Source of the DNA: Solirubrobacter phytolaccae
Lineage (GTDB): Bacteria > Actinomycetota > Thermoleophilia > Solirubrobacterales > Solirubrobacteraceae
NCBI RefSeq assembly: GCF_027587195.1
Contig: NZ_JAPDDP010000056.1
Location: 1-50,045, forward strand
Reading direction: 5' to 3'
Length of the DNA stretch: 50,045 bases
Position numbers and translations under genes: made by a program. Numbering within the stretch: the first letter of the stretch is position 1; every line of letters begins with the position of its first letter. Below are positions 25,967-34,005 of the stretch, piece by piece. A model generated the notes under the pieces. That model had not been told where the DNA came from. It made no database searches and worked only from the letters and a program-made list of their open reading frames with translations.

Positions 25967-26725
25967 CTAGACCGGGTTGGAAAGCTCCACGAAAACGTGA
26001 TCCACCCCAAACCGGTCTGCCAGCAGGTCGCCGAGCGCGCGTACACCGAACGTCTCCGTGGCGTAGTGACCCGCCGCCACAAAGCAAATTCCCAGCTCCT
26101 CGGCGTCTGCGGCGATGTGCTCGCGCGGCTCGCCGGTCAGGAACGCGTCGAGCCCGAGCTCCGCCGCCTCGTGCAGAGTGTCAGCGGCTGAACCTGACAC
26201 GATCCCAATAGTGGAGATGTCCATAGCGCGCAGTCCGAGAAGGAGCGGCTCGCGCCCGGTCACCGTGGCGACACGTGTGCGCAGCTCCTCGGGGGAGATC
26301 GGCTCGGGGAAGCGTCCACGGCTCCCGATCGGCCGGCCCTTGTAGGTGCCGAACGGCTCCCGATCCACACACCCGAGCGCCTCCACGAGGAGCGCGTTGT
26401 TGCCCACCTCGGGGTGCGCGTCGAGCGGGAGGTGGTAGGCGACGAGGTTGATGTCGTGCTTGAAGAGCGGGCGGAGCCGCTCGGCCAGCAGCGGCGTCAG
26501 GCCCGTGGGGTGGAAGTCCCAGAACAGCCCGTGGTGGACGAGCACGAGCTCGGCACCCAATTCCACCGCGCGCTCGTGCAGCGCGCGCCGCGCGGACACG
26601 CCCGTGACGACGCGGGTGACCTCGCGCGCGCCGGGAACCTGGAGCCCGTTCGGGCCGAGATCGGCGAAATCCCGCGGATTCAGGAGTTCGTCGAGGGTGG
26701 ACAAAATGTCCGTTATCTGCGCCAT
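25967..26725 (-). CDS. Nif3-like dinuclear metal-centre protein (DUF34)
   Basis: 252 residues. Family marks: the N-terminal LGPNGLQVPG, VLVHHGLFWDFHP with the metal-binding His pair, AYHLPLDAHPEVGNNALL (His and Asp ligands), and ITG-like GEPREHIAADAEELG with AGHYATETFGV near the C-terminus. Members were annotated as GTP cyclohydrolase I type 2 or YqfO, but the cellular role is unsettled. It is divergent from the sigma factor gene; 26726-26837 is the shared control region. Confidence 0.92.
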   Translation of the reverse strand: MAQITDILSTLDELLNPRDFADLGPNGLQVPGAREVTRVVTGVSARRALHERAVELGAELVLVHHGLFWDFHPTGLTPLLAERLRPLFKHDINLVAYHLPLDAHPEVGNNALLVEALGCVDREPFGTYKGRPIGSRGRFPEPISPEELRTRVATVTGREPLLLGLRAMDISTIGIVSGSAADTLHEAAELGLDAFLTGEPREHIAADAEELGICFVAAGHYATETFGVRALGDLLADRFGVDHVFVELSNPV

Positions 26726-26837
26726 CGGGTTTGCGGCCCTGGACTTCGGGCGATCTCCATTCGTGTTGTCCAGAACACCCGGTTGTCAGGGCCGGGTGGA
26801 CGGGTGAGTAGATCAGAGTCCGCGCAGGAGGACCACG

Positions 26838-28643
26838 GTGGGTAGGGGAACGAGCGGTGCCGAGCCGGCGCCGACAATCGACAGCGCTGAACACCCGGGC
26901 GTGGCCGATCAGAAGCTCGTGGCGCGTGTACGCCGCGGCGACGATCGCGCGTTCGAGGAGCTCTACGAGCGCTACCACCGACGCATCCACGCGTACGTGC
27001 TCGGCATGGTCAAGGACCACGGGCGCGCCGAGGACGTCACGCAGGAGGTCTTCCTCTCCGCCCTGCGGCGCATGCGCGAGACCGAGCAGCCGCTGGCGTT
27101 CAAGCCGTGGCTCTACCAGATCGCCAAGAACTCCTGCATCGACGCCTTCCGGCGCTCCCGGCGCACGGAGGAGGTCTCCTACGACGCCGACGACGGCCTC
27201 GCGCCGGCGGATCACTCCAAGCTCGTGGCGCCGGGCGCGTCGCCCGACGCCGCCGTCGCGGCCAAGCAGGAGCTCGACAGCCTCTGCGGCGCGTTCGGCG
27301 GGCTGTCCGAGACGCATCACGAGATCCTGGTCCTGCGTGAGCTCGAAGGGCTGAGCTACGCGCAGATCGGTGAGCGCATGGGCATGAGTCGCCCGGCCGT
27401 AGAGTCGACGCTGTTCCGCGCGCGCCGTCGCCTGACCGAGGAGTACGACGACATCGTCTCCGGTGCCCGCTGCCTGCGCATCCAGGGCATCATCGTCACG
27501 GCCGTGGAGTCGCGGCTGGGCACGCGCGACACGCGCCGGCTCGCCCGCCACCTCTCGCACTGCCAGCCGTGCCGGCGTGAGGCGATGGCCGCCGGGCTGG
27601 ACCGCGAGCTGTTCGCCCGCCCGTCCGTGCGCGAGCGCGTGGCCAACAAGGTCGCCGGCATCCTGCCGTTCCCGATCTTCGCCAAGTTCCGGCGCGAGGC
27701 CGACACGGCGGCGTCCGCGTCCACGTCGTCGCCGCCGAGTGGGCGCGGCGCGGCGTTCATGCAGCACCTGCCGATGGTCTCCGACCACCTCCAGAGCGGC
27801 TGGGGCAAGGCCGCCGCGGGCGCGGCCGTGCTCGTGGCGAGCGTGGGCGCCGGGGTCGGCGTCAAAGAGGTCGCGAGCGGCGGTCCGGCCGCGCCGGCCG
27901 CGCTGGAGTCGTCCACCCAGCGCGCGAGCCGCACCGCGGCGCCGGCCAAGACCGCGACGCCGACGCCCGCGAGCACGTCGCGCGAGCGCGCCGAGACCGA
28001 CGGCAGCAACAACGGCGGCTCGTCCTCGGGCACGCGGCGTGGCGATGACGGCGGCGCCGTCAAGGACGCCGCTGCGCGTGGCGGCGGCGTGAGCGGCGCC
28101 TCCCCGGGCGGCAAGGGCGGCGCGGGCAACAACGTCGGCGGCACGCAGCCGCCGACGACGAACGCGCCCGGCACGCCGGTCGTGGCGGCGGGTTCGAACC
28201 CGGATGCCGACGACAAGCCCGCGGCGAACAAGCCGGCCGCCAAGAAGAAGCCCTCCGAGCAGGTCAAGGAGGACATCTCCAAGGCCACCGCGCCCGCCCG
28301 CAACGTCGTCAAGGAGACCACCGACAACGTCCAGCAGACGGTCGACGAGACCACGGACGCGGTCGAGGAGACCACGAACCAGGTCACCGAGGGCGTCAAC
28401 CAGGTCACGCAGCAGACGACGCAGGCCGTCGACGACACCGTGGAGACCGTGACCGGCCCCGGACCCGTCGCCGAGACGGTCGACAAGACCACCGACAAAG
28501 TGGACAAGATCGTCGAGGGCACCACCAAGGTCGTGCAGAAGGTCGTGGCCGGCGTCCTGTACACGCTGGACGCGACGACCGGCCAGGTGATCAGCGCCGT
28601 TCAGCTAGTCACGGGGGCCTCCACACCGCCCCCCGGAGGCTGA
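26838..28643 (+). CDS. ECF sigma factor fused to zinc-finger and membrane segment
   Basis: 601 residues. Sigma region 2 (~30-100: FEELYERYHRRIHAYVLGMV, EDVTQEVFLSALRRM) and region 4 (~150-205: LSYAQIGERMGMSRPAVEST) are complete. Then comes an anti-sigma-like zinc motif H238-x3-C242-x2-C245 (HLSHCQPC), one membrane helix (~324-345), and a 250-residue low-complexity outside tail: Thr/Ala/Gly-rich to ~470, then an amphipathic ETTDNVQQTVDETT-type repeat to ~570. This predicts a sigma factor tethered to the membrane with its own sensor, perhaps released by proteolysis. GTG 26838 is set by AGGAGG six bases upstream. Confidence 0.93.
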   Translation: MGRGTSGAEPAPTIDSAEHPGVADQKLVARVRRGDDRAFEELYERYHRRIHAYVLGMVKDHGRAEDVTQEVFLSALRRMRETEQPLAFKPWLYQIAKNSCIDAFRRSRRTEEVSYDADDGLAPADHSKLVAPGASPDAAVAAKQELDSLCGAFGGLSETHHEILVLRELEGLSYAQIGERMGMSRPAVESTLFRARRRLTEEYDDIVSGARCLRIQGIIVTAVESRLGTRDTRRLARHLSHCQPCRREAMAAGLDRELFARPSVRERVANKVAGILPFPIFAKFRREADTAASASTSSPPSGRGAAFMQHLPMVSDHLQSGWGKAAAGAAVLVASVGAGVGVKEVASGGPAAPAALESSTQRASRTAAPAKTATPTPASTSRERAETDGSNNGGSSSGTRRGDDGGAVKDAAARGGGVSGASPGGKGGAGNNVGGTQPPTTNAPGTPVVAAGSNPDADDKPAANKPAAKKKPSEQVKEDISKATAPARNVVKETTDNVQQTVDETTDAVEETTNQVTEGVNQVTQQTTQAVDDTVETVTGPGPVAETVDKTTDKVDKIVEGTTKVVQKVVAGVLYTLDATTGQVISAVQLVTGASTPPPGG

Positions 28644-28647
28644 TGGC

Positions 28648-28653
28648 TAGACT
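28648..28653 (+). promoter_or_regulatory. -10 box of tRNA-Pro
   Basis: TAGACT lies ten bases before the tRNA, just past the sigma factor stop codon (28643). The tRNA thus has its own promoter, whose -35 region overlaps the end of the sigma gene. Confidence 0.55.
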
Positions 28654-28663
28654 GCTCTCCGTT

Positions 28664-28737
28664 CGGGGCGTGGCGCAGCCTGGTAGCGCGCGCCGTTCGG
28701 GTCGGCGAGGTCCCCGGTTCAAATCCGGGCGCCCCGA
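28664..28737 (+). tRNA. tRNA-Pro (anticodon CGG)
   Basis: Full cloverleaf by eye. The 7-bp acceptor CGGGGCG pairs with CGCCCCG (28730-28736), with discriminator A at 28737. The D stem is GCGC/GCGC with loop AGCCTGGTA. The 5-bp anticodon stem CGCCG/CGGCG closes loop TTCGGGT, with anticodon CGG at 28698-28700 reading CCG. The T arm CCCGG-TTCAAAT-CCGGG is standard. CCA is not encoded. Confidence 0.98.
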
Positions 28738-28769
28738 TACAGAGCGGTCCTTTCACCCGAAAAGGACAT

Positions 28770-28801
28770 GAAGAAGGCCCCGCCCCGGCGGGGCCTTCTT
28801 C
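28770..28801. terminator. Strong hairpin terminator after tRNA-Pro
   Basis: GAAGAAGGCCCCGC-CCCG-GCGGGGCCTTCTTC forms a perfect 14-bp stem with a four-base loop, followed by GTTTC and preceded by an A-rich stretch (CCGAAAAGG). It should stop transcription in either direction, isolating the sigma/tRNA unit from the nitroreductase gene. Confidence 0.85.
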
Positions 28802-28863
28802 GTTTCACGGGTCCGTGGAAAGCACGGATGAAGCAGCCCTGTCGGCGCCATAGCGTGGGCGCC

Positions 28864-29907
28864 ATGAAGGGACCCGCCTACAGCGCATGGCAGGACTGGC
28901 AGGTGGAACGCGGACCGGCGGCGCTCGTCGCCGCGGCCGTGCTGGCCGCGAACCCCCACAACAGCCAGGCGTGGACGTTTCAGGTCGGCGACGACGCGAT
29001 CGACGTGTTCGCCGACCTGTCCCGCTCGACCGGCGCGCTCGACCCGTTCCACCGCGAGCTGTACGTCGGGCTCGGGTGCGCGCTGGAGAACCTGCTGCTC
29101 GCCGCGTACGCGAACGGCTACGCGCCGACGGTCACGCTGCTGCCCGCGCCCGGCCACGCCGCGCACGTCGCGCTCGCGCCGGGCCCGACCGAGCGCGGTC
29201 CGCTGTACGAGGCGATCCCGCACCGGCACACGGACCGCTCCGCGTTCGCGCCCGGTCCGCTCCCCGCCGCGACGCTGACGGAGATGGCGGCGCTGGCCGA
29301 GCCGGGCACACGGCTCGTCTGGGCCGCCGACACCGCGCACGTCGGGCGGCTGATGGTCGACGCCGCGCGTGCCGTCACGCGCGACGAGGCCCAGTCCCGC
29401 GACAGCTACCGCCTCTTCCGCTCCTCCCGCTCCGACATCCGCCGCCACAAGGACGGCCTCACGCTCGACGTGATGGGCATGCCGGCGCTCACGACCGCGG
29501 TCGCGAAGCTCCTGCCCGCCACGTCCCGCTCGCGAGCGGACGCCTTCTGGGTCAAGAACACCGAGACCGTCCAGACGCGCACGGCGGCCGCCTACGGGTT
29601 CGTCGCGGTCCCCGACGCCGGCGACGACCGCGCGCGCATCACCGGCGGGCGCCTCCTGCAGCGCGTGCACCTCTGGGCGACCGCGAACGGCCTTGCGCTC
29701 GGGCACATGAACCAGCTCACCGAGCGCGCCGACCGCGAACGCGAGCTCGGCCTCGAGCCCGTCTTCACCACCGCGACGCAGCAGCTCGTGCCCGACGGCT
29801 GGGAGCTGCTCGCCGCGTTCCGGCTCGGCTACCCGAGCGGCGCGAACGGCCGCCGTCTGAGCCCCCGCCGCCCCGCCGCCGAGGTGGCTCAGCCCGTCAG
29901 CGGGTAG
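28864..29907 (+). CDS. Acg-like nitroreductase-family flavoprotein
   Basis: 347 residues. The start GPAYSAWQDWQVERGP, the N-terminal NPHNSQAWTFQVGDDAIDVF segment and IPHRHTDRSAFAP fit the Acg/Rv2032 branch of FMN-binding nitroreductases. In mycobacteria that branch is induced in hypoxia and may sequester FMN. ATG 28864 follows TAGCGT (28851-28856) by seven bases, so the message is probably leaderless; an open frame from 28768 starts inside the terminator and is not used. It is convergent with a universal stress protein gene (19-base overlap), a pairing that recalls the mycobacterial dormancy regulon. Confidence 0.85.
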   Translation: MKGPAYSAWQDWQVERGPAALVAAAVLAANPHNSQAWTFQVGDDAIDVFADLSRSTGALDPFHRELYVGLGCALENLLLAAYANGYAPTVTLLPAPGHAAHVALAPGPTERGPLYEAIPHRHTDRSAFAPGPLPAATLTEMAALAEPGTRLVWAADTAHVGRLMVDAARAVTRDEAQSRDSYRLFRSSRSDIRRHKDGLTLDVMGMPALTTAVAKLLPATSRSRADAFWVKNTETVQTRTAAAYGFVAVPDAGDDRARITGGRLLQRVHLWATANGLALGHMNQLTERADRERELGLEPVFTTATQQLVPDGWELLAAFRLGYPSGANGRRLSPRRPAAEVAQPVSG

Positions 29908-30392
29908 ATGTCGAGCGCGCTCTCGCGCGTCGGCGTCGGCAGCACCGCCGGCTCCTCGGCCGGAGCGCGCGTGAGCAGCACGGGGATCGGGCTGGCGTGC
30001 AGGACCTTCTGCGAGACGCAGCCCAGCAGCGACTGGTGCAGGCGGCCATGGCCGTGCGAGCCCATCACGATCAGGTCGAAGGCGCCGGAGCGGGCGCGCT
30101 CGATCAGCGCCTTGGCCGCGGGGCCTTCGACGAGCAGGGTGGTGACGCTGACGTCTTCGGGCAGCGAGTCGGTCGCGCGGCGCAGCAGCTCGGTGTAGTG
30201 CTTGACGACCTCGTTGCGGGGCGGGGCGGCGCCCGTGGCCAGCAGCGCCGTCGCGGGCATGGGCGGAATCGCCGTCAGCAGCGTGAGGCGGGCGCGTTGA
30301 TCGCGCGCCAGGGCGGACGCATGCGCGAGGGCGGCCTCGCCGTCGGGCGACCCGTCCACCGCCACCAGGATGTTGCGGTACACACTGCTCAT
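29889..30392 (-). CDS. Universal stress protein (UspA family)
   Basis: 167 residues, single USP domain. NILVAVDGSPDGEAALAHA is the N-terminal strand, and the ATP-binding motif GSHGHGRLHQSLLGCVSQKV (GxxG...GS-like) is near residues 113-132. An ATP-binding USP is expected. TATAGT (30418-30413) is the likely -10, and a 6-bp hairpin lies between it and the GGAGAGG ribosome-binding site. Confidence 0.93.
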   Translation of the reverse strand: MSSVYRNILVAVDGSPDGEAALAHASALARDQRARLTLLTAIPPMPATALLATGAAPPRNEVVKHYTELLRRATDSLPEDVSVTTLLVEGPAAKALIERARSGAFDLIVMGSHGHGRLHQSLLGCVSQKVLHASPIPVLLTRAPAEEPAVLPTPTRESALDIYPLTG

Positions 30393-30396
30393 CTGA

Positions 30397-30411
30397 GCCT
30401 CTCCAAGAGGC
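30397..30411 (-). promoter_or_regulatory. Dyad in the USP leader
   Basis: GCCTCT-CCA-AGAGGC, a 6-bp stem, lies five bases before the USP ATG and directly downstream of its -10 box. On the mRNA it would sequester the GGAGAGG ribosome-binding site; on DNA it could be an operator covering the transcription start. Confidence 0.45.
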
Positions 30412-30496
30412 GACTATAAGCCCATCGGAGGCGTTTCGTGTGGGTACTCGACCCCAACTATGCGGCTGATGGGGATCGCCCACTAATCTGGCGCGG

Positions 30497-30967
30497 ATGA
30501 TCGACGGCCTGGACTCGCGGCTGCTGCTCACCCTGCGGGCGCATCCGCGCATCGGCCTGGTGGAGGTCGCGCGCCGGCTCGGCGTCGCGCGCGGCACCGT
30601 GCAGGCGCGGCTGGACAAGCTCGTCTCGCGCAACGTGATCACGGGCTTCGGGCCCGAGTGCGAGCCGGCCGAGATGGGCTACCCGGTGCTCGCGTTCATC
30701 GCGCTGGAGATCGTGCAGGGGCGCCTGGACGAGGCGATCGAGGGCCTGCGGCGCGTGCCCGAGGTACTCGAGGCGCACGGCGTGACCGGCAACAGCGACA
30801 TCCTCTGCCGGGTCGTGGCGCGCGACAACACCCACCTGCAGGACGTGATCAACGCGATGCTGCACACGGGCGCGATCCAGCGCTCGACGAGCTCGATCTC
30901 GATGACGCGGCAGATCCCCTACCGGATCGACCCGCTGATCAAGGCCGCGGGCGCAGACGAGCCGTGA
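30497..30967 (+). CDS. Lrp/AsnC-family regulator
   Basis: 156 residues. The helix-turn-helix is at ~20-50 (GLVEVARRLGVARGTVQARL) and the ligand-sensing RAM domain at ~65-140 (VTGNSDILCRVVARDNTHLQ). It probably senses an amino acid and acts as an oligomer. TAATCT (30484-30489) lies seven bases before ATG, a leaderless-type start. GGGTACTCGACCC (30442-30454) upstream is an imperfect dyad that could be its operator. It is convergent with the kinase gene (29-base overlap). Confidence 0.92.
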   Translation: MIDGLDSRLLLTLRAHPRIGLVEVARRLGVARGTVQARLDKLVSRNVITGFGPECEPAEMGYPVLAFIALEIVQGRLDEAIEGLRRVPEVLEAHGVTGNSDILCRVVARDNTHLQDVINAMLHTGAIQRSTSSISMTRQIPYRIDPLIKAAGADEP

Positions 30968-32033
30968 GCGCCGTGCCCGCGCCGCGCGGGCTGCGCACCT
31001 CCAAAGACCCGCCGAGCGCCTCCACGCGCGCCCGCAGGCCCTGAAGGCCGGTGCCGCGCGACGGGCAGGCGCCGCCGCGCCCGTCGTCGGCGATGGCGAC
31101 ATACAGCTCGTCGTCGACGTGCGTCACCCGCACGCGCAGCTCGGTCGCCGCCGCGTGCTTGATCGCGTTCGTCAGCGCCTCCGAGACGAGGAACCAGATC
31201 GTCGCCTCGGTCACCGCCGACGGCCGTACCTCCGGAAGCGCCTCGATCCGCACCGGCAGCGGCGACTGCACCGCCAGGGTGGACAGCGCGGGCCGCAGCC
31301 CGCGCTCGAGCCCGACCGGGTGCAGCCCGTGGGCGAGCTCGCGCAGCTCCCGCCCGGCGATCACGGCCTGCTCGCGCGCGGCGGACAGGCGCGCGACGGC
31401 CTTGCCCGGGTCGGCCTCCAGCTCGCGCAGGGCGAGATCCAGCGCCTGGCCGAGCACGACGAGCCGCTGCTGCGCGCCGTCGTGCAGGTCGCGCCCGATC
31501 CGCCGGCGCTCCTCGTCGGCGGCCCGCAGCAGGGCGACCTCGTGCCGACGGCGCTCGAGCTCGGCACCCGCGCGCGCCGCGAAGATCTGCAGCGCCTGCA
31601 GCTCGGCCGGCGCGGGCTTCAGCGGGAGCCGGCTGGAGATCACGCCGATGTGGCCGATGGCAGAACCCCGCGCGTCCCGCAGCGCCACCGCCAGGTAGCC
31701 GTCGAGCGCGTGGCGGCGCAGGAACGGGTCCTCGGGGTAGCGCAGCCGCGCACCGCGCGAGACGAGCAGCAGCGGGTGCGTGTACGCGTCCTCGCACGGC
31801 GTGCCGGCGAGCGTGAAGACCTGACCCTCGCGCAGCTCGATGCCGGGCCGGCACGCGCTCGCGAGCGTGCACGCCTCGCCGTCCCCGCAGGTCTCGGCGA
31901 CGAACGCCACGTCGGCGTTCAGGGCGCCCGCCAGCTCGGTCACCAGGCAGCGCAGGAACTCCTTGCCGACGGCACCGGCCGTGCCGGCGGCGAGGCGGGA
32001 GAGGAGGGAGCTCTCGACGGGATGGGCGGCCAT
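30939..32033 (-). CDS. Orphan GAF-domain sensor histidine kinase
   Basis: 364 residues from ATG 32033; a GTG at 32090 is possible but runs through the promoter zone of the divergent gene. A GAF domain (~20-165: DVAFVAETCGDGEACTLAS, DGYLAVALRDARGSAIGHIG) precedes the phospho-acceptor helix RRIGRDLHDGAQQRL of the NarL-type class (HisKA_3). A GHKL ATPase domain with EALTNAIKHA, IADDGRGG and GTGLQGLRARVEALGG follows. No membrane segment is seen, so it senses a cytoplasmic signal. No response regulator is adjacent. Confidence 0.93.
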   Translation of the reverse strand: MAAHPVESSLLSRLAAGTAGAVGKEFLRCLVTELAGALNADVAFVAETCGDGEACTLASACRPGIELREGQVFTLAGTPCEDAYTHPLLLVSRGARLRYPEDPFLRRHALDGYLAVALRDARGSAIGHIGVISSRLPLKPAPAELQALQIFAARAGAELERRRHEVALLRAADEERRRIGRDLHDGAQQRLVVLGQALDLALRELEADPGKAVARLSAAREQAVIAGRELRELAHGLHPVGLERGLRPALSTLAVQSPLPVRIEALPEVRPSAVTEATIWFLVSEALTNAIKHAAATELRVRVTHVDDELYVAIADDGRGGACPSRGTGLQGLRARVEALGGSLEVRSPRGAGTALTARLRPRP

Positions 32034-32112
32034 ACGGCGACCGCGATGGTACGGACGCGGACATGGCCCCAACCAGGGGTACAGCCTCACCGACGGGTAC
32101 GGTTACCACCCC

Positions 32113-32634
32113 TTGTTGACGCTCACGCCTCCCTTCATCCGCAGCTACGACCACCACGTCGGCACCGAGGGCCCGGTGCTCGTGCTGTTCGGCGACTACG
32201 AGGACCCGGCCTCCGCCACCGCGCACGCGGGCATCACGGCCCTGCGCGAGCGCTGGGACGGGTTCGTCTACGCGTGGCGGCACCTGCCGATGGCCGAGGA
32301 GCACCCGAACGCCAACGGCGCCGCACTCGCCGCCGAGTGCGCCGGCGTGCAGGACGCGTTCTGGGCCTTCCACCACGTCCTGTTCGCTCGCCAGGACGCA
32401 CTGGGCGTCCCGGACCTCCTCAACTACGCGGCGCAGATCGGCCTCGACGTGGCGACGCTGATGGAGAACATGATGGACGAGCGCCACGCCGACCGGATCG
32501 TCGACAACATCCGCAGCGCGGTCGACTCCGGGGTGCGCCACGCGCCCGCGATCTTCATCGAGGGTGTGCGCTGGGAGGGCGGCACCGAGCCGGAGGCGCT
32601 GGAGGGCGCGCTGCGTGCAGCCCTGGCCGGGTGA
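32113..32634 (+). CDS. DsbA-fold protein lacking the CxxC active site
   Basis: 173 residues from TTG 32113 (TTG 32116 also possible); no ATG or GTG is available in frame nearby. Motifs follow the bacterial DsbA/DSBA-like thioredoxin fold: VLVLFGDYEDPASATAHAG aligns with the usual FGDYECPYC block, VQDAFWAFHHVLFARQDAL follows, and a cis-Pro loop appears in GVRHAPAIFIEGVRWEG. The CPYC dipeptide pair is DPAS, so no redox activity is expected; binding or glutathione-transferase-like use is possible. TACGGT (32098-32103) may be the -10. It overlaps the next gene by 20 bases. Confidence 0.82.
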   Translation: MLTLTPPFIRSYDHHVGTEGPVLVLFGDYEDPASATAHAGITALRERWDGFVYAWRHLPMAEEHPNANGAALAAECAGVQDAFWAFHHVLFARQDALGVPDLLNYAAQIGLDVATLMENMMDERHADRIVDNIRSAVDSGVRHAPAIFIEGVRWEGGTEPEALEGALRAALAG

Positions 32635-33826
32635 GGTCCTCGAGGAGCGTGCGGGTGAGATCGCGGTCGGCTTCGCCGCGCTGCTGACGCGGCAGGCCGC
32701 CTGGCGCCACCGGCGCGTGGAGACGATCGAGGTGCTCTCGCACGAGCAGGTGCGGCGCTCGGTGTCGGTCGACTTCACGGTGCCGCGCGAGCACCGCGCG
32801 GAGCTCGCGCTGGGCGACGGCCAGTGGGTCGTCCCGCTCGCGGTGCTCGACAAGCGCAAGCTCGTCCACTTCGACCTGCTCGGCGAGGACGGCTACGCGC
32901 TGCCGCTGATGCGCTCGGACGAGGTGCAGCTGATCGCGCGCGAGCTGCTGTACATGGTGCTCGACATCGACCTCGAAGGCGCCGAGCTGGACGTCGACAT
33001 GGACGACCTGATCGAGCGCGTGCTCGCCGCGGGGCCTGACGACGGCCCGGTCATGAACGCCCGCGTCGCCGAGGTCGCCGCCCGGGCGCCGGAGTTCGCG
33101 GCGCTGGCGACCACGCTGACGAGCGGGTTCCTGCTGTGCGCGGTGCTGACGGACGTCAGCCGCCGGCGCGTGGTCAAGTTCGCCTACGACGAGCCGCTCG
33201 GGCATCCCGACCGCTTCTCGCACTTCTACGGCACGCAGGGCTGCTCGGAGGCCGCGAGCTACCACGTCGAGCTGGCGGTGCCGGACGGTATGCGGGCCCG
33301 CAGCGCGGACATCGTCGACAACCGCTCGGGCGACCTGCTGCTCGAGGGGCCGCGGGACTCCGACCGGCCCGGCCTGCACTACGTCGCGGGCGCGGAGACG
33401 AGCGCGGAGCCAGGGCTGAGCGTGCGCTACGCGACCGAGCGCGGCGGCTTCCTCGTGCCGGCGATGCTGGTGGCGTGGGTGATCGCGCTCGAGCTCGGGC
33501 TGGCGTTCCTGTTCGCGGACCTGCACGGGATCGCGACGACCGGCGGCCCGGCGGTGGCGGTGCTGCTGTCGATCTCGGCCGTGTTCTCGAGCCTCGTGCT
33601 GCGCGCCGGGGAGCATCCGCTCGTCCAGCTCGTGCTCGCGCCGTACCGGATGCTGCTCGCGCTGGCGACGATCGCGGCCGTGCTCGCGGGCGCGGTGCTC
33701 GCGTTCCGTGGCTCGGCAACGCTGCTGGACGTGACCTGGGGTGTCGGCGCGGTTGTGGCCGTGCTCGCGGCGGGTATCCTGTCCATTGAGGTCGCCCGTG
33801 CACCGGCGACCGCCAAGCGCCCATGA
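32615..33826 (+). CDS. Uncharacterised protein with soluble N-domain and four C-terminal membrane helices
   Basis: 403 residues from GTG 32615, with GGAGG nine bases upstream and a 20-base overlap with the DsbA-like gene. Residues ~35-280 are soluble: RRSVSVDFTVPREHRAEL, VPLAVLDKRKLVHFDLLGED and GYALPLMRSDEVQLIAREL form a beta-rich start, then acidic helices. Residues ~285-395 hold four membrane helices, then a short basic tail. I have a sense of similar actinobacterial proteins with a VDFTxP...LPLxTR pattern, but no family name or function. The gene order with the Cys-less DsbA-like protein and a 60-residue protein suggests one complex or pathway. Confidence 0.8.
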   Translation: MQPWPGEVLEERAGEIAVGFAALLTRQAAWRHRRVETIEVLSHEQVRRSVSVDFTVPREHRAELALGDGQWVVPLAVLDKRKLVHFDLLGEDGYALPLMRSDEVQLIARELLYMVLDIDLEGAELDVDMDDLIERVLAAGPDDGPVMNARVAEVAARAPEFAALATTLTSGFLLCAVLTDVSRRRVVKFAYDEPLGHPDRFSHFYGTQGCSEAASYHVELAVPDGMRARSADIVDNRSGDLLLEGPRDSDRPGLHYVAGAETSAEPGLSVRYATERGGFLVPAMLVAWVIALELGLAFLFADLHGIATTGGPAVAVLLSISAVFSSLVLRAGEHPLVQLVLAPYRMLLALATIAAVLAGAVLAFRGSATLLDVTWGVGAVVAVLAAGILSIEVARAPATAKRP

Positions 33827-34005
33827 GTCTTCACGACTTCTTCCGCCGCGAGCCCAAGTCCCTCAAGGGGATCAAGGAACGCTCGGGCGTGGCGCAGGGC
33901 GCGGAGCTCGCGTTGCCGGCGCTCAAGCCGATCACGGGCGAGCAGGCGCGCGCGGCGCTCAAGCGCTCACGTGCGCGCCGCGAAGAAGCCGGCGGCGCTG
34001 CGTAG
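33823..34005 (+). CDS. Small basic protein, unknown
   Basis: 60 residues, MSLHDFFRREPKSLKGIKER..., ending in an Arg/Ala-rich helix (QARAALKRSRARREEAGGAA). The ATG overlaps the upstream stop by four bases (ATGA), so it is translationally coupled and likely real. No domain is recognised; the charge suggests nucleic-acid or membrane-surface binding. It overlaps the convergent membrane protein gene by 39 bases, which makes codon evidence less clean. Confidence 0.6.
   Translation: MSLHDFFRREPKSLKGIKERSGVAQGAELALPALKPITGEQARAALKRSRARREEAGGAA

Noticed and set aside
28641-28740. tRNA gene as a phage or island attachment site
   Set aside because: No integrase gene and no second copy of the tRNA 3' end was seen in the window.
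30442-30454. DosR box upstream of the stress protein gene
   Set aside because: Only a weak half-site likeness; the central positions and outer bases do not match.
28753-30642. A 629-codon antisense frame across the nitroreductase and USP region
   Set aside because: It crosses two well-supported genes and the terminator; the product has no domain.
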